Assembly (NCBI RefSeq): GCF_900109055.1
Contig: NZ_FOIV01000001.1
Location: forward strand, 788,682 to 852,681
Direction of reading: 5' to 3'
Source of the DNA: Prevotella sp. khp7
Lineage (GTDB): Bacteria; Bacteroidota; Bacteroidia; Bacteroidales; Bacteroidaceae
Length of the DNA stretch: 64,000 bases
The position numbers and the translations under genes were made by a program. Below are positions 53,156 through 62,420 of this stretch, one piece after another; the stretch's first letter is position 1, and every line of letters starts with the position of its first letter. The notes under the pieces were generated by a model, which was not told the DNA's origin, made no database searches, and saw nothing but the letters and a program-made list of their open reading frames with translations.

Positions 53156-53190
53156 ATTAAAAAGGCTCGCAGATTTGCGAGCCTTTTTAA
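53156..53190. terminator. Terminator between the CE15-like gene and ribH
   Basis: AAAAGGCTCGCA / TGCGAGCCTTTT, a 12-bp stem with a GATT loop and T-runs on both strands. Confidence 0.9.
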
Positions 53191-53205
53191 TTAATCTTAT
53201 GGGGT

Positions 53206-53676
53206 TTAGAACTTCGCCATTTTAATAGCAACGACGGCGCACTCATCGCCCTTATTGCCCAAGCGACCTCCCGCACGATCCTGAGCCTGTTGCAGGTCAT
53301 TAGTAGTGAGCAGGCCATAAATGACTGGGATATTGCTGGTGGCATTAAGACGTGCAATACCCTCGGTGACACCTTGGCAGATATAATCGAAGTGAGGAGT
53401 CTCACCACGGATAACAGAGCCAAGAATAATAACGGCATCATAGCCATCGTTAAGAGTCATCTGACGTGCGCCATATATGAGCTCGAAAGAGCCAGGAACA
53501 GTCTTCACATGAATATTCTCTGGCAGAGCGCCGTGCTTCTCAAGCGTAGACACGCAGCCCTCGAGCAGAGCACCAGTAATCTCGGGATTCCACTCAGCTA
53601 CTACTACACCGAAGATCATGTTCGATGCATCGGGCACTTCCGTGATGTCGTAGTCAGAGAGATTCTTTGTTGCCAT
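53206..53676 (-). CDS. ribH: 6,7-dimethyl-8-ribityllumazine synthase
   Basis: A 156-residue protein with the lumazine synthase motifs [81 protein letters not shown]. It condenses the pyrimidine and butanone-phosphate precursors of riboflavin, usually as a 60-subunit shell. It is 3 bases after the TPR-protein gene, with which it is probably cotranscribed. Confidence 0.96.
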   Translation of the reverse strand: MATKNLSDYDITEVPDASNMIFGVVVAEWNPEITGALLEGCVSTLEKHGALPENIHVKTVPGSFELIYGARQMTLNDGYDAVIILGSVIRGETPHFDYICQGVTEGIARLNATSNIPVIYGLLTTNDLQQAQDRAGGRLGNKGDECAVVAIKMAKF

Positions 53677-53679
53677 AAC

Positions 53680-54363
53680 TTATTTTGCTGATACGCGCTC
53701 AATGTAAGCGTCGATAGTCTGATAGGCCATTGAGTTGAAGTACTTCTCCTTAACGGTCTGATAGAGCTTCAGAGCTTCATCGTTCTTGCCCTGACTCTCA
53801 AGAATCTCACCAGCCTGAATGAGGAAAGTGGGTGAAAGAGAGTTGTTGTCGGCCTTCTCTGCAGCCTTCTTCAGGTGAGAAACAGCCTTATCGAGCTGAT
53901 TGAGGTGAGCATAGGCATTACCCAGCGCCCCCTCGGCAGCAGGAGAAATCATCTGATCGTCAGCACCATCATAGTCCTCGAGATACTTAACAGCATCTTC
54001 CCACTTGTCAAGCTTAGCATAGCAGAGGCCTGCATAAAGCTTTGCCAGATTGCCAGCCTTGGTGCTGCTGTACTCGTCAGCGAGCTTTGCAAAGCCTTTG
54101 AAACTGGCGCTGTCGCCATTGAGAGCCTTCTGATAGTCAGAGGCCTGGAACAACTGCTGTCCCTTGGCTATAGCTGTGCTTGCCTCAACCTCACGGGGTC
54201 CTGACACGTAGGTCTTGTAAAGGAATACGCCTGCAATGATGACTACGAGGGCTACCACTGCAGTGATAATGGCCTTCTTATACTTCAGGAAGAAGGCTTC
54301 GCTCTGATTCAGGGTCTGCTCCATAGTGGGAGCTGCCTGCTGTTGGTTTGTTGTATTTGCCAT
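53680..54363 (-). CDS. Membrane-anchored tetratricopeptide-repeat protein
   Basis: A 227-residue protein: a short Gln-rich cytoplasmic start, one membrane segment (about 31-50, KAIITAVVALVVIIAGVFLYKTY), then TPR-like helices (about 60-225; for example AGNLAKLYAGLCYAKLDKWEDAVKYLEDY and GNAYAHLNQLDKAVSHLKKAAEK). The layout resembles YfgM-type ancillary proteins linked to Sec translocon and periplasmic chaperones, but that is an analogy. A -7 box TAACTTTG is at 54413-54420, and ribH follows 3 bases after the stop. Confidence 0.85.
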   Translation of the reverse strand: MANTTNQQQAAPTMEQTLNQSEAFFLKYKKAIITAVVALVVIIAGVFLYKTYVSGPREVEASTAIAKGQQLFQASDYQKALNGDSASFKGFAKLADEYSSTKAGNLAKLYAGLCYAKLDKWEDAVKYLEDYDGADDQMISPAAEGALGNAYAHLNQLDKAVSHLKKAAEKADNNSLSPTFLIQAGEILESQGKNDEALKLYQTVKEKYFNSMAYQTIDAYIERVSAK

Positions 54364-54483
54364 ATTTATTTTATTTTTTATTATTCACAGCGTTTTTTAT
54401 CAAAATCGCGTGCAAAGTTACAAAAAATAAATCACAAAGGACACAAAGAACAAAAAAAAATCATTAATGTGGCAAAAAACTTG

Positions 54484-54491
54484 TAACTTTG
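54484..54491 (+). promoter_or_regulatory. -7 box of recF, adjacent to the start codon
   Basis: TAACTTTG ends just 5 bases before the recF ATG, so the transcript should begin at or next to the start codon. No good -33 TTTG is seen. Confidence 0.6.
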
Positions 54492-54496
54492 CGCCC

Positions 54497-55582
54497 ATGA
54501 TTCTGAAAAAACTCTCTATCATTAATTACAAGAACATAGCCGAGGCTGAGTTGGAATTATCACCGAAGATTAACTGTATCTTAGGTCCAAATGGTGTGGG
54601 AAAGACCAACGTGCTCGATGCAATCTACTATCTTTCGTTCTGTCGCTCATCCAACAACCCCATTGACTCCCAAGTAATTAGGCATGGAGAGGAGTTCTTT
54701 ATGCTGGAGGGGACGTATGAGCCAGTTCTCAGTATCACGGCTGCCATGAAAAGGGGCACGAAGAAACACTTTAAAAGAGACAAGAAGGAATATAAACGAC
54801 TGTCGGAGCATATAGGCCTGATACCTATTGTGACGATAACACCCTCTGATACTTTGCTGATAGAAGGTGGTAGCGAGGAACGACGAAGACTAATGGACAT
54901 GGTAATTTCGCAATATGATCGCAGTTATATTGAGGCCATGAACCGCTATAACAAGGCTTTGCAACAACGAAACATCATGCTCAAACAGGACGAGGAACCT
55001 GACACAGAGGTACTGAGTCTGTTTGAGGAGCAGATGGCTAGCGAAGGTGAACACATTTTCAAGTTAAGGGAGGCTTTTGTGAAAGAGCTTATGCCTATCT
55101 TCCAGCATATACACGAGACAATAGCCGAGAATCGGGAGCAGGTGAGTCTGAGCTACATATCACACTGCCAACGAGGTCCTCTGATCGACGTGATACAACG
55201 TGACAGGCACAAAGACCGTGCGATTGGCTATTCGCTACACGGCATCCATCGCGACGACCTGGAGTTCTGTCTGGGCGGACACCCAATGAAGCGTGAGGGT
55301 AGTCAGGGACAGAACAAGACGTTTGCCATAGCACTGAAACTGGCGCAGTTTGATTTCCTGAAGCGAACGAACTCAAAGACGACGCCACTTCTGCTGCTTG
55401 ACGACATTTTTGATAAACTGGATGCCAGAAGGGTCGAACAGATTGTGAAACTCGTGGCAGGCAATGACTATGGCCAGATATTTATCACAGACACCAACCG
55501 CGACCATCTGGACCAGATATTATCAGCCTCGTCGCACGACTACAAGATATTCCACGTAAACAACGGAGAAATCAATGTTTAA
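54497..55582 (+). CDS. recF: DNA replication and repair protein RecF
   Basis: The start is the ATG at 54497 (361 residues), matching the family opening MILKKLSIINYKNIAEAELEL. Walker A is GPNGVGKT (30-37). Further motifs are VTITPSDTLLIEGGSEERRRLMD, HREDLEF-like HRDDLEFCLGG, the signature SQGQNKTFAIALKLAQF and Walker B LLLLDDIFDKLD. It helps load RecA at gapped DNA. It overlaps the DUF721 gene by 8 bases. The -7 box lies 5 bases upstream of the ATG. Confidence 0.95.
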   Translation: MILKKLSIINYKNIAEAELELSPKINCILGPNGVGKTNVLDAIYYLSFCRSSNNPIDSQVIRHGEEFFMLEGTYEPVLSITAAMKRGTKKHFKRDKKEYKRLSEHIGLIPIVTITPSDTLLIEGGSEERRRLMDMVISQYDRSYIEAMNRYNKALQQRNIMLKQDEEPDTEVLSLFEEQMASEGEHIFKLREAFVKELMPIFQHIHETIAENREQVSLSYISHCQRGPLIDVIQRDRHKDRAIGYSLHGIHRDDLEFCLGGHPMKREGSQGQNKTFAIALKLAQFDFLKRTNSKTTPLLLLDDIFDKLDARRVEQIVKLVAGNDYGQIFITDTNRDHLDQILSASSHDYKIFHVNNGEINV

Positions 55583-55865
55583 AAGAGACGTTCTGCAAAT
55601 AAAAGACCTGATTATGAAGAATCTGCGGGCACAGGGGCTAGAGACACCTCTGCTACAGAAGCGACTCGTAGACTCATGGCAGGAAGTGGCTGGCGAGATG
55701 GTTGCCAGCTACACTAGAGAAGTGTATATCAGGAATCAGACGTTGTACGTTCATTTAACCAATCCCGCCCTAAGAGCAGACCTCTCGATGATGCGTACAG
55801 AACTGGTGAAGAAGCTCAACAACCATGTTGGCAGCCAAGTTATTGCCGATATCAGATTCTGCTAA
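55575..55865 (+). CDS. DUF721 / DciA-like protein
   Basis: A 96-residue protein of the DUF721 (DciA) family: KDLIMKNLRAQGLETPLLQKRLVDSWQEVAGEMVASYTREVYIRNQTLYVHLTNPALRADLSMM with the KH-like core. DciA is the replicative-helicase loader or operator in most bacteria; small Bacteroidetes members next to recF are usually assigned here. It overlaps recF by 8 bases and the convergent cycloligase gene by 4. Confidence 0.85.
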   Translation: MFKRDVLQIKDLIMKNLRAQGLETPLLQKRLVDSWQEVAGEMVASYTREVYIRNQTLYVHLTNPALRADLSMMRTELVKKLNNHVGSQVIADIRFC

Positions 55866-56392
55866 ACAACTTCACAGACAGAGATATCGTTTGGGGTCGT
55901 TGGCACTTTGTCTATCTTCTGGAAATCAAAACAAACACCGATGGTTCGCGTTCGCACCTTGGAAATCTTACGCAAGAAACGATCGTAATATCCTCGTCCC
56001 CTCCCCAACCGATGTCCTTGAGCATCGAAAGCCACGCCAGGCACCATAACAACATCAATCGACGATAAATCAGTAAAAGGCTCTCCTATGGGTTCCATGA
56101 TATGAAAAGCACCTAAACGCAAATCCTTACTACCTGTGTATCGGCACAACTCCATGGTTGTATCGTCGATGACTTTTGGTAGCAAGACCGTTTTACCATC
56201 GGACACCAGTTCATCGATGAGCTGATGGGTACAAACTTCATCAGGCAAAGAATAATATGCCATAATAGTCTGAGCATCTGATAACAGCAGACGAAGACGA
56301 GATAGAACAGGAAGCGACAATTCACTCAACTGCTGATGAGTGAACTGTCGCTTGATGGTTTTGATATGCTGTCGGAGTTCAGACTTAAGCAT
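55862..56392 (-). CDS. 5-formyltetrahydrofolate cyclo-ligase
   Basis: A 176-residue protein with the MTHFS motifs: N-terminal KSELRQHIKTIKRQ, MAYYSLPDEVCTHQLIDELVSDGKTVLLPKV, VMVPGVAFDAQGHRLGRGRGYYDRFL (the family signature) and TIGVCFDFQ. It uses ATP to turn 5-formyl-THF into methenyl-THF. It is the last gene of the 60608-55862 operon, overlapping the S41 protease gene by 8 bases. Confidence 0.93.
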   Translation of the reverse strand: MLKSELRQHIKTIKRQFTHQQLSELSLPVLSRLRLLLSDAQTIMAYYSLPDEVCTHQLIDELVSDGKTVLLPKVIDDTTMELCRYTGSKDLRLGAFHIMEPIGEPFTDLSSIDVVMVPGVAFDAQGHRLGRGRGYYDRFLRKISKVRTRTIGVCFDFQKIDKVPTTPNDISVCEVV

Positions 56393-58085
56393 GTGCCATC
56401 AACATATCAGAGTGATGAACATGATAGTCGTCGTACAACATAGCAATCCGCTTGCCTTTAGTGGGCTTGACGGGCTTCTGCGGGAAGGCAGTGCCCTCGC
56501 GGAACAAACGGAGTGCCTCCTTAATAGAGGGATCATCCTGATTCAGATATTCTGTCCACGCCTGTTCGCTATGGATATTGTAGATGATACGACTCACGAC
56601 AAAACGTTCCAGGAGTTTATATGATCTCTGAATCATCAAGTTACGACGCTTCAGACCATTCTTATCGGCAAAAGTCACGAACTTCTCTACGATATTCTGG
56701 CGTTTGAGATAGTTCTCCATCTCCTTGACTTCTTTCAGCTCAGACAACTTTGCACGATTCTCGTCAGTATAGTTGAAAGCGAACTGCAAAATCAATCCAC
56801 TCATAGTAGCCTCTTTATAATATGAGGTCATATCAAGTGTGTCTTCTGGAATAAAGATGTCGGGGGTGATTCCGCCACCGCCATAAACAATACGTCCATT
56901 ATTTGTATGATACTGAGGTCCAGTATGTTTGATACTGTCTTGAGAGAAGAACTCACCATGCTGGAAACGGGTAAGCCAATCATCGTCGTAACGTCCACCA
57001 TCGTTATATGGTTTCTGAATACAACGTCCAGAAGGAGTGTAATAACGGGCAATGGTAAGACGAATCATTGAATGGTCACTGAACTCCATAGGTTTCTGAA
57101 CGAGCCCCTTACCAAACGAACGACGTCCGATGATAGTACCACGATCATTGTCTTGAATAGAACCTGCAAGAATCTCAGATGCAGAGGCTGAAGCTTCATC
57201 GACAAGCACGACTAAGGGAAGTTGCTGATATGAACCACGACCATCAGCACGATAGTCCTGACGCGGATAGCTACGACCTTCGGTATAGACAATAAGCTGA
57301 CCACGTGACAGGAACTCGTTGGCTATCTGTACAGCCGACTCAAGGTAGCCACCTGTATTGCCACGAAGGTCGATAACCAGATTACTGAATTTCTGTTGCG
57401 ACAACTTAGCCAGAGCAATCAGCAGTTCAGGATATGTATTCTCGCCAAAGTTCTTAATCTTAATGTATCCACTCTCATCATCAAGCATATAACAGGCAGT
57501 AACACTCTTGGTAGGAATTTCCCCACGAGTGATCGTGATATGCCGAATCTTATTCTCGCCATAACGGATGACACCCAGTTTTACTTTAGTGTCCTTAGGT
57601 CCCTTCAGACGATGCATGGCCTCTGCATTGGTACATATCTTACCAACAAAGGCAGAATCATCAACCTCAACAATCTTATCGCCTGCCAAAACACCAGCAC
57701 GCTCTGCAGGACCATTACCTATGACATTCTGTACACGAATCGTGTCCTGACGAATCACGAACTCAATGCCAATACCAAAGAAAGAACCACGCAAATCATC
57801 GTTAGCAATCTCCCCCTCACGGGCTGTGATATAGACAGAATGAGGGTCAAGTTCAGCCAATATCTGAGGCATGGCTTTTTCTACTAGGTCGTTGATATTT
57901 ACAGTGTCGACATACTGATCATCAATTATGCGGAGCAGGTTGTTAAGCTTGTTACCACTCGAATTGATGATATTAAGTCGATTGCCAGAAAAATGGTTGG
58001 CATAAAAGGTGCCAACAAAGATTCCAATGACAACACATAACGCCATCCAGAATGGGATAAAGCGATTTGACTTATTCTTACTCAT
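56385..58085 (-). CDS. S41-family C-terminal processing protease
   Basis: A 566-residue protein with an N-terminal membrane anchor (about 10-30), an S41 N-terminal helical region, a PDZ domain (about 95-185, with FFGIGIEF and AERAGVLAGDKIVEVD), and the protease core: VIDLRGNTGGYLESAVQIA, LVDEASASASEILAGSIQD (nucleophile Ser) and RRSFGKGLVQKP (general base Lys). It is a periplasmic Ser/Lys protease of the CtpA/Prc type that trims or degrades proteins. A C-terminal part of about 150 residues is family-specific. It overlaps its neighbours on both sides. Confidence 0.92.
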   Translation of the reverse strand: MSKNKSNRFIPFWMALCVVIGIFVGTFYANHFSGNRLNIINSSGNKLNNLLRIIDDQYVDTVNINDLVEKAMPQILAELDPHSVYITAREGEIANDDLRGSFFGIGIEFVIRQDTIRVQNVIGNGPAERAGVLAGDKIVEVDDSAFVGKICTNAEAMHRLKGPKDTKVKLGVIRYGENKIRHITITRGEIPTKSVTACYMLDDESGYIKIKNFGENTYPELLIALAKLSQQKFSNLVIDLRGNTGGYLESAVQIANEFLSRGQLIVYTEGRSYPRQDYRADGRGSYQQLPLVVLVDEASASASEILAGSIQDNDRGTIIGRRSFGKGLVQKPMEFSDHSMIRLTIARYYTPSGRCIQKPYNDGGRYDDDWLTRFQHGEFFSQDSIKHTGPQYHTNNGRIVYGGGGITPDIFIPEDTLDMTSYYKEATMSGLILQFAFNYTDENRAKLSELKEVKEMENYLKRQNIVEKFVTFADKNGLKRRNLMIQRSYKLLERFVVSRIIYNIHSEQAWTEYLNQDDPSIKEALRLFREGTAFPQKPVKPTKGKRIAMLYDDYHVHHSDMLMAHA

Positions 58086-58525
58086 AATTTCTCACTTTTT
58101 TCTTCATCCACATCCATATAAATAACCTCTACGCCAGCACGTCGGAGCAGTTCGATACCATCGGTGAGACGGTACTTCTCGCCATAGACCACACGTTTGA
58201 TACCTGCTTGGATAATGAGTTTTGCGCACTCGATACAGGGCGAGGCTGTGATATAGATAGTGGCACCATCGCTATTATTATTACTACGAGCCAGTTTGGT
58301 AATGGCATTAGCTTCAGCATGAAGCACATATGGTTTGGTGACATTATTATCATCCTCACACACATTCTCAAAGCCACTGGGTGTACCATTATAACCATCG
58401 CTGATGATCATCTTGTCTTTTACCACCAAGGCCCCTACTTGACGTCGTACACAATATGAGTTTTCAGCCCATATACGCGCCATACGCAGGTAACGCTCAT
58501 CTAGTTTTTGCTGTTTTGATTCCAT
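58082..58525 (-). CDS. dCMP deaminase
   Basis: A 147-residue zinc deaminase: VRRQVGALVVKDKMIISDGYNGTPSGFENVCED, HAEANAITKLARS (zinc His and catalytic Glu), and TASPCIECAKLIIQAGIKRVVYGE (zinc Cys pair). The YNGTP-SG segment marks the dCMP deaminase/ComEB type. It makes dUMP for dTMP synthesis. It overlaps the M3 peptidase gene by 29 bases and the S41 gene by 4 bases. Confidence 0.92.
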   Translation of the reverse strand: MESKQQKLDERYLRMARIWAENSYCVRRQVGALVVKDKMIISDGYNGTPSGFENVCEDDNNVTKPYVLHAEANAITKLARSNNNSDGATIYITASPCIECAKLIIQAGIKRVVYGEKYRLTDGIELLRRAGVEVIYMDVDEEKSEKL

Positions 58526-60608
58526 TTCTTTTCAGTAATGCGTCAATGGTGGGTTCGCCACCCTTGAACCGTTTATATAACACCATAGGATTCTCTGTTC
58601 CTCCCTTTGAGAGGATATTTTCGCGGAAGCTCCGTGCAGTATTCTTATCAAAGATGCCATGTTTCTTAAACACAGCAAAGGCATCGGCATCAAGCACTTC
58701 AGCCCACTTATAACTATAATAGCCTGCGGCATAACCGCCAGCCATGATATGGGAGAATTGTACCGTCATACAGGTGTCAGGGAGCTGCGGCAAGACCATA
58801 GCTTTCTGCCAGGCTTTTTTCTCGAAGGGGATAATATCATCAGTAAAGGTATCTTTCTTTGTGTAATATGCCATATCTAGCAAGCCGAAACTGACCTGAC
58901 GCATACAGGCGTAAGCCACATTGAAATTGCGGCTCTTGACTATACGATTGATAAGCTCGTCTGGCAATGGCTCTCCCGTCTGATAATGAAAAGCAAAGGT
59001 ACGCAGGAATTCTTTCTCGATAGCGAAGTTCTCCATAAACTGTGAAGGCAGTTCGACAAAGTCCCACCACACATTAGTACCACTAAGGCTTTCGAAACGG
59101 GTATTGGCAAACATTCCATGTAGAGAGTGGCCAAACTCGTGGAGGAAAGTCTCCACCTCGCCCAGTGTCAGTAACGCAGGTTTTTCGTCTGTAGGTTTCG
59201 TGAGATTCATAACCACACTGACATGAGGACGCACATCTTTCATATTGTCTGGGCCGAAAGGTTTCTTCACGTCTATGCGTTCTTTCCATTGTCCCTGATA
59301 TTCCGTCATCCATGCTCCGCCCTGTTTACCTTTTCGCGGATGAAAGTCTGCATAGAAAACGGCAAGGAAAGAACCATCCTCATCGAAAACTTCATAGGCC
59401 TTAACATCGGGATGGTAAACGGGGATATCCTTATTCTCCTTAAAAGTGATACCATAAAGACGATTAGCTAAGCCAAACACACCTTCAATAACCCTCGACA
59501 ACTCGAAATAAGGACGTAACATTTCTGCGTCAATATTATATTTGGCGAGTTGAAGCTTATGAGAATAATATGAAAAATCCCATGGTTCAAGTCTAAAACT
59601 CTTACCTTCAATTTTCTTTGCCATGTTTTCAATGGCAGCCACTTCTTTTTTAGCCGTTGGCTTGTAGGCTGTAATAAGGTTGTTGAGTAACTTATATACA
59701 CTACGTACATTACCTGCCATGCGATGTTTTAAGACATAGTCGGCATAGGTCTTATGCCCCAACAGCTGTGCCAGTTCACGACGTAGGTTAATGAGTCGTT
59801 TGCATATCTCGATATTATTCTCTGTATTGTCATGTGTACACTCCGTGTTCTTTGCCATATACAACTGACGACGCAGTTCGCGCTGAGTGCTGTAGGTCAT
59901 AAAAGGAGAATAAGAGGGGAAGTCGAGCGTAAATACCCACCCTTCTTTCTCTTGTTCCTTAGCAGCCAATGCAGCAGCCTCTCGAGCAGTGTCAGGCAGA
60001 CCATCGAGTTGTGACTCGTCAGTGATATGCAGGGTAAAGGCTTTGTTCTCTTTCAACAAATTCTGTGAGAATTGCAAACTAAGCATTGAAGCCTCCTCGG
60101 TAAGTTGGCGCAAACGTTCCTTCCCCTCGGCATCAAGCAAGGCTCCACTACGCACAAAGCCATCATAGCAATTATCGAGTAGCATCTTCTCCTCTGCCGA
60201 AAGTTTGCGATGATGACGGTGGACATATTTGATACGCTCAAATAGTTTCTCGTTTAGACGAATATCGTTAGCATGCTTGGTGAGAATTGGACTCATTTTC
60301 TGTGCCAAGGCATCCATCTCATCATTGGTCTCTGCTGAAAGCAGGTTGAAAAACACTGTACTGACACGACTGAGCAGATCATAATAGCCCTCACCATCCT
60401 TCTCGTCATCGACATTGATGATTGTATTGTCGAAAGTAGGTTTTTCGGGATTATTAATTATCTTCTCTATCTGCTCATCATCACGGCGGATACCTTCAAG
60501 CATTGCCTCCTCATAATCTTCCATACGGATACGATCGAAGGGGGCAGTGTTATGTGGTGTGCCATAGGGCAGGAAAAACGGATTCTGTCTCTCTTTATTT
60601 TCGTTCAT
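58497..60608 (-). CDS. M3-family metallopeptidase (peptidyl-dipeptidase Dcp / oligopeptidase A-like)
   Basis: A 703-residue enzyme of the M3A family, of the usual length. N-terminal helical part, then YPDFHPRKGKQGGAW-like AVFYADFHPRKGKQGGAWM, and the active site EVETFLHEFGHSLHGMFANT, with zinc ligands in HEFGH. The C-terminal AGGYAAGYYSYKWAEVLDADAFAVF is typical of Dcp/PrlC. It cuts short peptides. No signal peptide, so it is cytoplasmic. It is the first gene of the operon; a -7 box TAACTTTG lies at 60647-60654. Confidence 0.92.
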   Translation of the reverse strand: MNENKERQNPFFLPYGTPHNTAPFDRIRMEDYEEAMLEGIRRDDEQIEKIINNPEKPTFDNTIINVDDEKDGEGYYDLLSRVSTVFFNLLSAETNDEMDALAQKMSPILTKHANDIRLNEKLFERIKYVHRHHRKLSAEEKMLLDNCYDGFVRSGALLDAEGKERLRQLTEEASMLSLQFSQNLLKENKAFTLHITDESQLDGLPDTAREAAALAAKEQEKEGWVFTLDFPSYSPFMTYSTQRELRRQLYMAKNTECTHDNTENNIEICKRLINLRRELAQLLGHKTYADYVLKHRMAGNVRSVYKLLNNLITAYKPTAKKEVAAIENMAKKIEGKSFRLEPWDFSYYSHKLQLAKYNIDAEMLRPYFELSRVIEGVFGLANRLYGITFKENKDIPVYHPDVKAYEVFDEDGSFLAVFYADFHPRKGKQGGAWMTEYQGQWKERIDVKKPFGPDNMKDVRPHVSVVMNLTKPTDEKPALLTLGEVETFLHEFGHSLHGMFANTRFESLSGTNVWWDFVELPSQFMENFAIEKEFLRTFAFHYQTGEPLPDELINRIVKSRNFNVAYACMRQVSFGLLDMAYYTKKDTFTDDIIPFEKKAWQKAMVLPQLPDTCMTVQFSHIMAGGYAAGYYSYKWAEVLDADAFAVFKKHGIFDKNTARSFRENILSKGGTENPMVLYKRFKGGEPTIDALLKRNGIKTAKTR

Positions 60609-60646
60609 GATAATACTAACTTCATTTGAAATACAATTTCAAAGCG

Positions 60647-60654
60647 CAAAGTTA
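60647..60654 (-). promoter_or_regulatory. -7 box of the M3 peptidase operon
   Basis: TAACTTTG on the minus strand, 38 bases before the ATG; the -33 region has no clear TTTG. Confidence 0.5.
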
Positions 60655-60720
60655 CGACAAAAAAGCGATACAATAATGCTACACTGCATTAAAAAAGCTG
60701 AAAATGAAGAAGATTGATGG

Positions 60721-61401
60721 TTACGGCCTAACGGAAAGGAGGCGCTCGAGTTGTGGAATATTAATCTTTCCGCGACTCAGAGAGATCAATCCATCATGCT
60801 GCATCAGGTTCAATTCATGTGATATATTCAGACGACTGTCATTCAACTCGTCAGCCAGACGATTCATCAGAATATTAAACTGTTTATGACCTGCAGGATA
60901 GACACAATGCTGTACAAGAAAACGTATAACACGCTCTCTCAGTGTCAGGGGCTGTCGGAGCCATGTTTGGTGGATATGCTTCTGAACTTGGGTTGCAAAA
61001 CTATTCAGTATATTAAGACGGAAAACTAGGAAGTCTTCTGACAGTCGCACCAGTTCTTCTTTATCAATGGTTATGAAATTGACGTCGGAAACAGCAATGA
61101 AATCATGCGTATAGCGTTGATGATAGCCAAAGATTCCCTCTAGTTGAACGATATAGGGAGCCGAGATTTGTTCCTCGACAGAATAACCATAATCATCAGC
61201 ATAGGTCTTAACCCTGACTGTTCCGTTGATTAGGAAATAAAGATGGACACAAGCATCGCCCTTCTTGACGATAGGACGACCAGAGGCAATCTTCAGGAAC
61301 CCAAAACGAGTATGACCTGCAACGATTTCCAAATCATCACGGCTCATTCCCTGGAACAAGGGGAACTGTAGCAGTTTATCATAAATTTGCAGCACAGGCA
61401 T
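60721..61401 (-). CDS. Crp/Fnr-family transcription regulator
   Basis: A 226-residue protein with an N-terminal cyclic-nucleotide-binding-like domain (about 15-130; GRPIVKKGDACVHLYFLINGTVRVK) and a C-terminal winged helix (about 150-220; MNRLADELNDSRLNISHELNLMQHDGLISLSRGKINI). There is no Fnr-type cysteine cluster, so the effector is not an iron-sulfur cluster. The gene lies 2 bases after the ApbE gene, and may regulate envelope or redox genes nearby. The DNA target is unknown. Confidence 0.85.
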   Translation of the reverse strand: MPVLQIYDKLLQFPLFQGMSRDDLEIVAGHTRFGFLKIASGRPIVKKGDACVHLYFLINGTVRVKTYADDYGYSVEEQISAPYIVQLEGIFGYHQRYTHDFIAVSDVNFITIDKEELVRLSEDFLVFRLNILNSFATQVQKHIHQTWLRQPLTLRERVIRFLVQHCVYPAGHKQFNILMNRLADELNDSRLNISHELNLMQHDGLISLSRGKINIPQLERLLSVRP

Positions 61402-61403
61402 GA

Positions 61404-62420
61404 TTATTTCGCTATTTTATCACGTAATGATGGCGAGAACCATACGGCATCATGACCATTCTGATCGCTATAGATAAAGTAAGCCATTAACTCTGGATGT
61501 CGATCAAGCACTTGCTGCGCCTTCTCCAACCCCATCACCATAAAAGAAGTCGCATAAGCATCAGCCATCGCACAGCTTTTGGCAAGAACAGTAGCCGAAA
61601 GGATGCTATGTTGCACAGGATATCCTGTTTTGGGGTCAACGGTATGTGCGAATTTCTTTCCATCTTTATAATAGAAATTGCGATAATTTCCACTCGTAGC
61701 CATGGCCTTATCAGTGACATTTAAAATGGTTTGCAACTCATGACTGATATTCAATGAATCATCCGTTGGCTTGGTAACACCTACGCTCCATGGCTGTTTT
61801 TTTTCATTCACTCCACTTGTCACTATCTCACCACCAATCTCAACCATGAAATTCTTAATACCACGGTCTCTAAAAAATTTAGCCACTACATCACTGCCAT
61901 AGCCTTTGGCAATGGCAGAACAGTCGAGCATCATCCGAGGATCCCGTTTCTTAACATATCCATCAACAATTGCCAATTTCTGATAACCCACCAACTGCAT
62001 CAAGCTGTCAACCTGCTGCTTTGTTGGATGCTGTCCACTCTTAAAGCCAAACCCCCATGCATTGACCAGTGGAGCAACAGTGATATCGAAAGCGCCATCA
62101 GTATCTGCAGAGATATTCATTGCCAACTGGAATACATCCATAAACATAGAATCAGGCATTACATCCTTGTTTTGGTTAATGGCAGTGATAATGGATGATT
62201 TATTGAAAGGTGACAGCGAGTTATCAACCTTCATAAGTTCCGCCTTGATATATGGTGTAAGATCGGAATCACACTGATAGGTGATGTGGAAAGTCGTTCC
62301 GAAGATAAAATCTGTACTTTTCTGATAAGGTACAGACCGTTGCTGATGGATAATCAAGAATGTTGCTACAATCAGGAAAGTGAGAAATGGCAGTTGCCAA
62401 AGCAGCTTCTTATTCTTCAT
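61404..62420 (-). CDS. apbE: FAD:protein FMN transferase ApbE
   Basis: A 338-residue protein with an N-terminal membrane anchor or signal (about 5-25), FGTTFHITYQ, DNSLSPFNKSSIITAIN, DGAFDITVAPLVNAWGFG, LDCSAIAKGYGSDVVAKF, VEIGGEIVTSG, HTVDPKTGYPV and the metal-binding AMADAYATSFMVMG. It attaches FMN from FAD to threonines of partner proteins such as Na+-NQR and Rnf subunits in the periplasm. It overlaps the DUF6048 gene by 4 bases. Confidence 0.95.
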   Translation of the reverse strand: MKNKKLLWQLPFLTFLIVATFLIIHQQRSVPYQKSTDFIFGTTFHITYQCDSDLTPYIKAELMKVDNSLSPFNKSSIITAINQNKDVMPDSMFMDVFQLAMNISADTDGAFDITVAPLVNAWGFGFKSGQHPTKQQVDSLMQLVGYQKLAIVDGYVKKRDPRMMLDCSAIAKGYGSDVVAKFFRDRGIKNFMVEIGGEIVTSGVNEKKQPWSVGVTKPTDDSLNISHELQTILNVTDKAMATSGNYRNFYYKDGKKFAHTVDPKTGYPVQHSILSATVLAKSCAMADAYATSFMVMGLEKAQQVLDRHPELMAYFIYSDQNGHDAVWFSPSLRDKIAK

